Assembly (NCBI GenBank): GCA_003644325.1
Contig: QNCA01000107.1
Coordinates: 1-5,836, forward strand
Reading direction: 5' to 3'
Origin: Planctomycetota bacterium
GTDB taxonomy: Bacteria; Planctomycetota; B129-G9
DNA length: 5,836 nt
Shown here in pieces: positions 1 to 5,723 of the stretch. Every line of letters begins with the position of its first letter. The first letter of the stretch is position 1. The notes under the pieces are model-generated. The model did not search any database and was not told where the DNA came from. It was given only the letters and a program-made list of their open reading frames with translations. The position numbers were made by a program, and so were the translations under genes.

Positions 1-4
1 GGAG

Positions 5-27
5 CCGTTTCGACCTTGTCGGAACGG
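5..27 (+). repeat. Hairpin inside the left-edge element (10-bp stem, 3-nt loop)
   Basis: Arms 5-14 (CCGTTTCGAC) and 18-27 (GTCGGAACGG) pair around loop CTT. In the other copy (5776-5798) the pairing is perfect. Here base 10 is T instead of C, giving a G-U pair in RNA, so the fold survives in a + strand transcript. The hairpin is immediately preceded by GGAG (1-4). Confidence 0.75.
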
Positions 28-37
28 ATCGTAGATT

Positions 38-50
38 GGTGACTGTCACC
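38..50. repeat. Short palindrome GGTGACTGTCACC
   Basis: This is a perfect 6-bp dyad with one central base. It occurs three times in the window: here, at 5753-5765 and at 5809-5821. It is preceded by GTAGATT (31-37). In the right-hand copy the two occurrences form the outer part of a long stem; here the partner would lie upstream of base 1, outside the window. Confidence 0.85.
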
Positions 51-74
51 GTAAGGTGTTGTGAAACAGCAGAT

Positions 75-145
75 TATAATCAAGCACCCACCATCATCCA
101 GAAAAAGTCAGTCAACTTGAGGAAATAACCTATTTTCGGTAATGT
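75..145 (+). promoter_or_regulatory. Candidate promoter region of the kinase gene, partly inside the repeat element
   Basis: A consensus TATAAT lies at 75-80 within the element but lacks a good -35 at normal spacing. A second candidate is TTGAGG (117-122), 17 nt, TAATGT (140-145), with -35 and -10 matching sigma-70 consensus only partly. Four of the six bases of the second -35 (TTGA) belong to the terminal inverted repeat, so the inserted element may supply part of the promoter. Both are weak predictions by eye. Confidence 0.3.
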
Positions 146-172
146 TTCGGGGTTTTGGCGGGAGATGTTCTG

Positions 173-181
173 AAGGAAAGG
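173..181 (+). promoter_or_regulatory. Ribosome binding site of the kinase gene
   Basis: AAGGAAAGG ends 7 nt before the ATG at 189. This supports that start, which also places the CxxC zinc-ribbon motif directly at the N-terminus. Confidence 0.7.
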
Positions 182-188
182 CGGCTTA

Positions 189-3100
189 ATGCTGGAACAT
201 ATTGTCTGTCCCAACTGCGGTAACGAGTTCAGTCTCGATATCAGCGAGACGCGCACCAGAGTAGTGTGTGGTCGCTGCCGGGAGGAGTTCGTCCATACCA
301 GTGACGTGGTGCCGATAGACGAGAACGTGGACCCGTCGGCGGAGACGATGGAAATATCGGCTGAAGGAGCGGAGCCCGGCAAGAATGCCGCCGAGGAGCC
401 GGAGGCCCCGAGCAAGGCCGAGGAGGAGATGGCCCGGCCCGGCATGACGGTGGGCAACTACGAGATAATCGAGGAGGTCGGGCGCGGAGCGGTGGGCGTG
501 GTTTACAAGGCGCGCCAGAAGAATTTGAACCGCATGGTGGCGCTGAAGATACTCCTTGCGGGTCAGGCGGCTTCCGAAGAACAGATAAAGCGGTTCCACC
601 ATGAGGCCCTGGCGGTGGCGAAGTTGCGCCACCCCAACATAGTGCCGGTGTACGACGTGGGCGTGCACGAGGGCAAGCACTACTTCGCCATGGAGTACGT
701 GGACGGCCGGCCGTTGCACCGGATGATGAAGAAGAACCGCTTCTCCCCCAACCAGGCGCTTGACGTGATACTGAAGGTGGCCTCGGCAATCTCGGACGCG
801 CACAAGCACGGCATAATACACCGCGACATCAAGCCGGCCAACATTATGATAGATGAGTCGGGGCGCGTACAGGTGATGGATTTCGGCCTGGCCAAGGAGG
901 TCGAGGCCGACGCACAGTTCACCCGCAGCGGCACGACGATGGGCACGCCCAACTACATGCCGGTGGAACAGGCCCGCGGCGACAACAGAAACATCGACGA
1001 GCGCAGCGACATCTACTCCCTGGGAGCGGTGCTGTACGAGATGCTGACCGGCGTGCCGCCGTTCGTGGCGGAGACAAATCTCAAAACAATCCTGAAGGTC
1101 ATCAACGAGGAGCCGCTGCCCCCCCGCCGGCGCAATCCGCATATCCACAAGGACATCGAGACCATCTGCGTGAAAGCGATGGAAAAGGAAAAGTCGCGGC
1201 GGTACCAGACGGTGGATGAGTTCATAGAGGACATCAAGCGCTTCCAGGCCGGCGAGCCGATACTGGCGCGGCCACCCAGCACTATTTACCGGATATCGAA
1301 GAAGTTCCGCAAACACCGTGCTGTCATCGCCGGCTCCCTGAGCACGATAGCGGTCATCGTCATACTTGTCTTACTGTGGAACCTTATCTTCCCGCCACAG
1401 CCGCCCCAACCGCCCGGCTATGTTGTCGAGAACGACAGGAACGGCAACAAGAACAACGGGGCGAACGGCGAAAGACTCCCGCAACTCAAGAAAGTGGTCC
1501 GATATGAAGACGCGTTGCTGAAAGGCGAAGAGAAGAAGGCTTTCCTGGAAGCGGCCCTGACCAGCGAACAGTACGGCACGGACCCGACCCTGATAAGCAA
1601 CCTGCCCGGCGGGAAACTGCCCGAACAGGTGGAAGTCGAAACGGAATTGCAGGTGGCGCCCGACGCCCTCGGAACCCTGGGCATCTGCCTTTACGCGCGC
1701 ACCGACAGACCGACCCTGGAGAACTATGCGGCGGGTTTCGTGGTAACACTGGACTTCCGGGAGGGTGCGCTCCGGCAGGCGACGTTCCAGAACAGGCAGA
1801 AAAAAATCCCCATGGTCATCTCCCCCGCCCTTAAACCCGAAGACGGCAAATTTCACGTGGTCGTCTCGCGCCGGGGAGAATACGTCCTGCTCACGGTCAA
1901 CGAACAGCGGGAACCGTTCAGGTGGACCGCAACGGGGCGAACGGGCCTGGGCGAAGACCACGGCGAGGGCGTGGGTATCGCCCTGTCGGGACGCGGAATC
2001 GACTTCGGCCCCATGAGTGTCAGGGAGATATTCCTGCCCTGGAGCGAGCTGTACCTCTCCGCGAGAAAACTGTTCGACTCCGGCTCTTACCCGGAGGCCC
2101 GGAAAGAATATGAAAGACTCCTGGCGGCATATTCCGACGAGCGCGGCGATCCCGACAGCAAGATACCGGAGGAGGAATTCGTCCGCGCGGAACTGCACAC
2201 GGCGATATGCCTCGCTCACGAGGCCGGCGTATATGCGGAGGAGTGCGACGATGCGAGGGCCGCCCGGGTCGCCGGAAAACTGCGGGAATTCATCGGCAAA
2301 TACGCCGGCAGTTTCCCCGACGATGTCCTGACGGCGGAGGAATGCCTGCTTCACGTCAGGTTCCGCGTGGAAGGTATCGACCTGGCGACCGAGGCCGTCA
2401 AACTGGCCGACAGGTACGACGGAGTGGAAAGTTCGGAGGTGCTTCGGACGGCATTTATCAAACTGCCATCCAAGGTCATCAAGAAGATGCTCGAGCGGGA
2501 TATCAAGAACATTAGACCGGAGGACATCGAAGGATTCATCCTGCTGGCGGAATACGATATAGCGGAGGGCTACCTGGACGACGCTGCGGGGGTGCTTGAG
2601 ATGCTGAGCGATTATTACGCCTATCACGGCGAGTTCGAGATGGCGCTGCAGGAACTCGACAGGATACTCAGCCTGCAGTTCCCCGACGCAGAGCATAACA
2701 TGTACAGGAAGATAGCCAGAATAAAGAAGGCCAGGGTGTACCTCCTTGCGGGCGACTACGAACAATACACCTATACAAACGGTGAACTGTATCACATTTC
2801 CGAGGAGCGCATTACCAAAGATGACGGGACATATGATTTCGTCTTTGACCCCCTGCTTGGCCCGCACAAGGTAGCCTGGGGCAGAACCGCGCTGGAACGG
2901 TGGCTTTCCTCGCCGCCTTCTGAAAGGAAAGGCGACGACCTGTGGACGGCTCATCTGAAACTCTCCGAGTGCCTCAAGTACATCGAGCCGGAAAAACCCC
3001 CAAAGCCGGAAGGGTCTGAGGGCGGGAAGGCGCTCGAGGAATGGTCGAGAAAGATGCAGGCGTGGCAAATCGAGCACCTGCAGTGGGAGATGGTGATACT

Positions 3101-3938
3101 GAGCGCCAGCGCCGAACTGGTGCGGGTGGAGTACGCCCGCGGCACCAGCCCCACCGTGATATCCAAACTGCTCGAGCCCTTCCAGAAAAATCCCAACCTC
3201 GCCGACGAACTGCGCGCCGAACTGGGCACCCTGCTGGCAGAGGTGCTGGAACACTCCAAACAGTATTACCGCGCCAGGGAAATGTGCCGCGAGATCATCG
3301 ACAACTACAGCAACCTGGTGGACTCCGGCATACGCGCCGTCAACATAATAGTGCAAACCCGGATACTCGAGGCCCGCGACCCTGTCGATATCTCCATCGA
3401 GGAAATCAAGAGAGACCTGATGCTGCTGGACAGGTTCCCCAACAACTCGGAACGCAAGAACGTGGAAGCCAGGGTGGATGCGATGATGAAGGCGGCGTAT
3501 GTCGGAGCCGTCCAGTACGCCGAAGCGGGCCGCGACGAAGCCGGCCGTGAAACGGCCCGGGGCAGAGAAATACGCCGGGACCTGCAAAAAATATGGCAAG
3601 AGATGGAAGAGGTGATGAACGACGCAGGCCTCTCCTCCGAATCGTTCGTGCGGCGGATGCACGAACTGATGGAACCGGGGGTGCGGCCGACCGAAGCAAA
3701 GATACTCGCATACAGCCGCGGCGCGGCAATGGAAAGGGATTCGTACAAGAGAAACGAGATGAAGTTCACGCTGGCGCTGAGGCTTCTGCTGGAGGACGAC
3801 CCGCGCTCCAAGCGGCGCGCCGGCGCCCTCTTTGAGGAAATAATTGAAGATGACAAACTGGACGAGCACTGGTTTACCAGGTTCTTAAAGAAATACCAGA
3901 AAAGGTGGAAGGAACCCGTCTCCTCCTCGTCAACCTGA
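189..3938 (+). CDS. Transmembrane Ser/Thr protein kinase with N-terminal zinc ribbon and periplasmic beta-sandwich/TPR region
   Basis: This 1,249-residue protein should phosphorylate Ser/Thr of cytoplasmic proteins in response to an extracytoplasmic signal. Residues 7-30 form a zinc ribbon (C7-x2-C10, C27-x2-C30) resembling the MJ0042 type, followed by an acidic Ala/Glu-rich linker. The Hanks-type kinase domain spans about 91-352: glycine loop G98-x-G100-x2-G103, ATP lysine K120, helix-C E139, catalytic H211-R212-D213 with K215 and N218, D231-F232-G233, D274 of helix F and R338. The APE position reads P258-V259-E260 instead of Ala/Ser/Pro-Pro-Glu. Basic residues (371-377) precede a membrane helix at about 378-400, then a PPQPPQPP spacer, which places the rest outside the cytoplasm. 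Residues about 475-617 look like a concanavalin-like beta sandwich; about 620-1249 are helical with TPR-like segments (621-648, 785-857, 1011-1040). The ligand is unknown. The amidotransferase gene follows 6 nt downstream. Confidence 0.92.
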   Translation: MLEHIVCPNCGNEFSLDISETRTRVVCGRCREEFVHTSDVVPIDENVDPSAETMEISAEGAEPGKNAAEEPEAPSKAEEEMARPGMTVGNYEIIEEVGRGAVGVVYKARQKNLNRMVALKILLAGQAASEEQIKRFHHEALAVAKLRHPNIVPVYDVGVHEGKHYFAMEYVDGRPLHRMMKKNRFSPNQALDVILKVASAISDAHKHGIIHRDIKPANIMIDESGRVQVMDFGLAKEVEADAQFTRSGTTMGTPNYMPVEQARGDNRNIDERSDIYSLGAVLYEMLTGVPPFVAETNLKTILKVINEEPLPPRRRNPHIHKDIETICVKAMEKEKSRRYQTVDEFIEDIKRFQAGEPILARPPSTIYRISKKFRKHRAVIAGSLSTIAVIVILVLLWNLIFPPQPPQPPGYVVENDRNGNKNNGANGERLPQLKKVVRYEDALLKGEEKKAFLEAALTSEQYGTDPTLISNLPGGKLPEQVEVETELQVAPDALGTLGICLYARTDRPTLENYAAGFVVTLDFREGALRQATFQNRQKKIPMVISPALKPEDGKFHVVVSRRGEYVLLTVNEQREPFRWTATGRTGLGEDHGEGVGIALSGRGIDFGPMSVREIFLPWSELYLSARKLFDSGSYPEARKEYERLLAAYSDERGDPDSKIPEEEFVRAELHTAICLAHEAGVYAEECDDARAARVAGKLREFIGKYAGSFPDDVLTAEECLLHVRFRVEGIDLATEAVKLADRYDGVESSEVLRTAFIKLPSKVIKKMLERDIKNIRPEDIEGFILLAEYDIAEGYLDDAAGVLEMLSDYYAYHGEFEMALQELDRILSLQFPDAEHNMYRKIARIKKARVYLLAGDYEQYTYTNGELYHISEERITKDDGTYDFVFDPLLGPHKVAWGRTALERWLSSPPSERKGDDLWTAHLKLSECLKYIEPEKPPKPEGSEGGKALEEWSRKMQAWQIEHLQWEMVILSASAELVRVEYARGTSPTVISKLLEPFQKNPNLADELRAELGTLLAEVLEHSKQYYRAREMCREIIDNYSNLVDSGIRAVNIIVQTRILEARDPVDISIEEIKRDLMLLDRFPNNSERKNVEARVDAMMKAAYVGAVQYAEAGRDEAGRETARGREIRRDLQKIWQEMEEVMNDAGLSSESFVRRMHELMEPGVRPTEAKILAYSRGAAMERDSYKRNEMKFTLALRLLLEDDPRSKRRAGALFEEIIEDDKLDEHWFTRFLKKYQKRWKEPVSSSST

Positions 3939-3944
3939 ACCGTC

Positions 3945-4520
3945 GTGATTCTCCTGATAGACAACTACGACTCCTTTACCTATAACCTGGTGCAGCGACT
4001 GGGCGAAATCGGTGAAGAGACGGTCGTGCTGCGAAACGACGCGGCCGCACCGGGTGACATCAGGTGCGTGAAGCCGTCCCACATTATCATCTCCCCCGGC
4101 CCGTGCACGCCGGCACAGAGCGGTATCAGCGTAGCCGTGGTGCGCGAATTCGCCGGCCGGACCCCCCTGCTGGGCGTGTGCCTGGGCCACCAGGCGATTG
4201 TCGCGGCCTTCGGCGGCAAGGTTGTCCGCGCCGCCCGCCCGATGCACGGCAAAACATCGCAAATACTTCACGACGGCAGGGAACTCTACCGGGGCATCCC
4301 CAACCCCTTCACCGCGGCGCGCTACCATTCGCTCACGGTCGATGAGCGCACGCTGCCGCAGTGCTTCCAGGTAACCGCCCGCACCGACCGCGGCGAACTG
4401 ATGGGCATACGCCACAGACGCTTCCCCCTGGAAGGCGTCCAATTCCACCCCGAATCCTTCCTCACCCCCCACGGCTACACACTCTTGCGGAACTTCATCG
4501 GCGGGAACTCAAGGAAATGA
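3945..4520 (+). CDS. pabA/trpG: Glutamine amidotransferase, component II of aminodeoxychorismate/anthranilate synthase
   Basis: This 191-residue class I glutamine amidotransferase, of normal length for the family, hydrolyses glutamine and passes ammonia to PabB (folate, p-aminobenzoate) or TrpE (tryptophan, anthranilate) in the cytoplasm. Visible signatures are the N-terminal IDNYDSFTYNL, oxyanion-strand P51-G52-P53, nucleophile C79 in GVCLGHQ, HGKTS at 101-105, RYHSL at 126-130, and H168 and E170 in QFHPES, completing the Cys-His-Glu triad. The GTG start at 3945 is chosen because translation from it gives the canonical ILLIDNYDSF start. No Shine-Dalgarno lies within 4-12 nt. The kinase TGA (3936-3938) is 6 nt upstream and in the same frame, so translational coupling is likely. 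No pabB or trpE is present, so PabA cannot be told from TrpG; a dual-use subunit is possible. Confidence 0.93.
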   Translation: MILLIDNYDSFTYNLVQRLGEIGEETVVLRNDAAAPGDIRCVKPSHIIISPGPCTPAQSGISVAVVREFAGRTPLLGVCLGHQAIVAAFGGKVVRAARPMHGKTSQILHDGRELYRGIPNPFTAARYHSLTVDERTLPQCFQVTARTDRGELMGIRHRRFPLEGVQFHPESFLTPHGYTLLRNFIGGNSRK

Positions 4521-4562
4521 AACAGGGACTGAATCGGACAGAATCCGGCATCCTCCTTAGCC

Positions 4563-4584
4563 GCAGAGGCGCGGAGGCGCAGAG
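4563..4584 (+). repeat. 8-bp degenerate tandem repeat (GCRGAGGC)
   Basis: The units are GCAGAGGC (4563-4570), GCGGAGGC (4571-4578) and a partial GCAGAG (4579-4584), followed by an A-run. From experience this pattern (CGCAGAGGCGCAGAG) is a common intergenic repeat in large metagenomic bacterial genomes. It lies 42 nt after the amidotransferase stop. Confidence 0.7.
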
Positions 4585-4610
4585 AAAAAACTGACCCGCA
4601 GGATTTTTGC

Positions 4611-4640
4611 CACAGATGAACGCTGATGGACGCAGATACT
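4611..4640 (+). repeat. 10-bp degenerate tandem repeat (CACAGATGAA type)
   Basis: Three consecutive 10-base units are seen: CACAGATGAA, CGCTGATGGA and CGCAGATACT. A related two-unit run with the same 10-base period is at 5645-5664, on the far side of the toxin-antitoxin pair. The period is close to one DNA helical turn. Confidence 0.7.
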
Positions 4641-4641
4641 T

Positions 4642-4680
4642 CCCTGGCCGTAAAGGCCCCCGATACATCGGGGGGGCGGG
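4642..4680 (+). repeat. Two-hairpin intergenic element, copy 1
   Basis: CCCTGGCCGTAAAG (4642-4655) is repeated exactly at 5595-5608. Here GGCC/GGCC (4646-4649, 4655-4658) can pair around GTAAA. A second, GC-rich hairpin has arms CCCCCGAT (4657-4664) and ATCGGGGG (4667-4674). GGGCGGG (4674-4680) follows, as GGGCGGG does in copy 2. The two hairpins share bases 4657-4658, so they would compete or shorten. No T-run follows on either strand, so this is not a classical terminator. Confidence 0.6.
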
Positions 4681-4721
4681 CTGACTTCTGACTGTTGCCT
4701 ATTGCCTGTTGCCTGTTGCCG
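4681..4721 (+). repeat. 7-bp degenerate tandem repeat (GTTGCCT)
   Basis: Units GTTGCCT (4694-4700), ATTGCCT (4701-4707), GTTGCCT (4708-4714) and GTTGCCG (4715-4721) are preceded by the related CTGACTT and CTGACT (4681-4693). This is the third tandem-repeat type in a 337-nt gene-free stretch (4521-4857). Apart from these repeats and an AT-rich promoter-like segment near the 3' end, I see nothing else there. Confidence 0.75.
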
Positions 4722-4781
4722 GTTTTCCCCCTTATTTTGTCCCTGATTTCTCTGCAGACAGTTATTTCTCTCAAGCCCTGC

Positions 4782-4819
4782 TGGATTTTCTGTCGAATAG
4801 AAGGTAGAATAATTATAAC
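4782..4819 (+). promoter_or_regulatory. Candidate promoter of the zinc-ribbon/PIN operon
   Basis: An AT-rich segment carries two -10-like hexamers, TAGAAT (4805-4810) and TATAAC (4814-4819), each matching 5 of 6 consensus bases. The possible -35 elements (for example TGGATT, 4782-4787) are poor. No clear operator palindrome was found beside them. Confidence 0.3.
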
Positions 4820-4844
4820 ATGAGATAGTTCAAATCCGAGCATC

Positions 4845-4850
4845 GAAAGG
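4845..4850 (+). promoter_or_regulatory. Ribosome binding site of the zinc-ribbon gene
   Basis: GAAAGG lies 7 nt before the ATG at 4858 and supports that start. Confidence 0.55.
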
Positions 4851-4857
4851 CGCCAAC

Positions 4858-5130
4858 ATGGGCAAGACCCGCGACAACCCGCCCCTGGTTATTACTCACG
4901 TGTGTCCCCACTGCGGACACAAAAAGGTCTCCCACAACGGCAGGCGACATCCCCCGACCAGGTGTCCATCCTGCAAGGCTGACATCACAGAACCGCTGTT
5001 GACCCTCGTAGGGACTACGCCCGCCAGGCGCAAGAAAGGCAAGAATATCCTGCTTAAACTAATCGGCGCCTGCAAGACCGGCAAGAAAAACGGCTCCCTG
5101 CGCCACGACGATTACATCTATGGGAAATGA
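4858..5130 (+). CDS. Small zinc-ribbon protein, candidate antitoxin of the downstream PIN toxin
   Basis: The protein has 90 residues. Residues 14-40 form a probable zinc ribbon, C16-x2-C19 and C36-x2-C39, with 16 residues between the pairs. The region is rich in Arg, Lys and His, and a basic patch (ARRKKGK, 56-62) follows, consistent with nucleic-acid binding. The tail, about 65-90, contains LIGACKTG and ends HDDYIYGK. It resembles the C-terminal tail (HDxYLYG-like) that I associate with antitoxins encoded before PIN toxins; this is recollection, not a search. The stop TGA overlaps the ATG of the PIN gene by 4 nt (5127-5130), the usual antitoxin-toxin order and coupling. If correct, it would bind and inhibit the PIN protein and possibly repress its own promoter. 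Alternatively it is a small zinc-ribbon protein of another role. I do not recognise a named family. Confidence 0.75.
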   Translation: MGKTRDNPPLVITHVCPHCGHKKVSHNGRRHPPTRCPSCKADITEPLLTLVGTTPARRKKGKNILLKLIGACKTGKKNGSLRHDDYIYGK

Positions 5131-5570
5131 TGAAGGAACAAGTGTTCGTTGATACCGGTGGGTGGTTCGCCGTGTTGGTGGGCGATGACAAGTTCAGCAA
5201 ACTGGCCGTGCCGCAGTACCGTTTACTTGTCGAAGCCGAGGCCGAACTTATCACATCCAACTATGTCGTCGCCGAAGTCATTACCCTCTTACGTCGGCAT
5301 GCCTCATGGCCGGCCTTTCATAAACTCGCCAACCAATTCAAGAGAATCATCGGCGAAGGCTACGTCTCACTGGTCAATATCGGCTCGCGCTATGACAGCC
5401 CCCTTCACGATGCCTTCATGCATTGGTTTGGCGAATTTCCCAGAGAGCGCCTGTCCTACACGGACTGTGTCAGTTTCGAGATAATGCGGCGTCTCGACAT
5501 ACGCAATGCATTCGCTTTCGACCGTCACTTCCAGAAAGCCGGTTTCCGACTCATCCCCGGCCTGCCCTGA
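5127..5570 (+). CDS. vapC: PIN-domain ribonuclease, VapC-like toxin
   Basis: This 147-residue single-domain protein is of normal VapC length. The four acidic residues expected to hold the metal ions are visible: D9 in FVDTGGW, E50 in YVVAEVITLL, D113 in SYTDCVSF and D132 in AFAFDRHF. The closing FDRHFQKAGFRLIPG is typical of PIN toxins. VapC enzymes are Mg/Mn-dependent endoribonucleases that cut tRNA or rRNA and stop growth unless bound by their antitoxin; the target here cannot be told from sequence. The start overlaps the zinc-ribbon stop in ATGATGA; the second ATG (5130) could equally serve and would remove one Met. No independent Shine-Dalgarno is evident, so expression is probably coupled to the upstream gene. 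The toxin appears intact. Confidence 0.9.
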   Translation: MMKEQVFVDTGGWFAVLVGDDKFSKLAVPQYRLLVEAEAELITSNYVVAEVITLLRRHASWPAFHKLANQFKRIIGEGYVSLVNIGSRYDSPLHDAFMHWFGEFPRERLSYTDCVSFEIMRRLDIRNAFAFDRHFQKAGFRLIPGLP

Positions 5571-5594
5571 GTTCATCCACAGAGCTGTCCGCCG

Positions 5595-5635
5595 CCCTGG
5601 CCGTAAAGCCAGAGCCTTCACGGCTCGGGCGGGCA
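5595..5635 (+). repeat. Two-hairpin intergenic element, copy 2
   Basis: The 14 bases 5595-5608 are identical to 4642-4655. CTGGC (5597-5601) pairs with GCCAG (5608-5612) around CGTAAA, and GAGCC (5612-5616) pairs with GGCTC (5622-5626) around TTCAC. GGGCGGGC follows, as GGGCGGG does in copy 1. The arms differ in sequence from copy 1 but still pair, so structure is kept while sequence changes. The element begins 25 nt after the PIN gene stop. There is no T-run, so terminator function is unsupported. Confidence 0.6.
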
Positions 5636-5644
5636 GGCGGATTT

Positions 5645-5664
5645 CACCGATTAACACAGATTAC
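5645..5664 (+). repeat. 10-bp degenerate tandem repeat, second site
   Basis: CACCGATTAA (5645-5654) and CACAGATTAC (5655-5664) are two units with the same 10-base period and CAC-GAT core as the run at 4611-4640. Confidence 0.6.
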
Positions 5665-5723
5665 TACCACCCGTTATTTCTCCACATTCTTTTCCTTTGA
5701 CCTTAGCGAGGCAAAAATAATTA

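Larger units (their letters stand above)
1..121 (+). mobile_element. MITE-like repeat element, right-hand part (left end lies outside the window)
   Basis: Bases 1-65 match 5772-5836 at 63 of 65 positions (differences at 10 and 61), in the same orientation. The copy continues to 121, where it ends in AAAAAGTCAGTCAACTTGAG (102-121), the exact reverse complement of 5724-5743, the left end of the other copy. Overlaying the two partial copies (48 bases unique to the right copy plus 121 here) gives an element of about 169 bp with 20-bp perfect terminal inverted repeats. It has no coding capacity and contains strong palindromes. This is seen directly; calling it a non-autonomous transposable element is inference, as no transposase is present. 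The exact termini are those implied by the inverted repeat: identity stops at both outer flanks. A REP/RAYT-type repeat is the main alternative. Confidence 0.7.

Noticed and set aside
1371..3869. An 832-codon open frame on the - strand within the kinase gene (also 186-1316, - strand)
   Set aside because: Antisense open frames of this size arise in GC-rich genes. The + strand protein has clear domains, whereas the antisense products are compositionally odd (rich in His, Arg, Leu, Val) with no recognisable motif.
3936..3960. TGA as a selenocysteine codon
   Set aside because: No stem-loop typical of a bacterial SECIS is visible just downstream, and the following sequence starts a complete amidotransferase domain.
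4361..4594. A 77-codon + strand open frame overlapping the amidotransferase
   Set aside because: It is an out-of-frame shadow, and its end (SRRGAEAQRKN) is a translation of the 8-bp repeat.
4657..4674. Strong GC hairpin as intrinsic terminator of the kinase/amidotransferase operon
   Set aside because: No T-run follows on either strand, and the motif recurs in a structured repeat at 5595.
4611..4721. CRISPR-like array
   Set aside because: The units are 7-10 bp, contiguous and degenerate, with no spacers and no cas gene.
4475..4843. A 122-codon - strand open frame across the intergenic region
   Set aside because: Its residues come from the tandem repeats (the GNRQQAIGN and LRLRASA stretches), and it overlaps the amidotransferase 3' end. 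Such repeat-derived frames are usually spurious.
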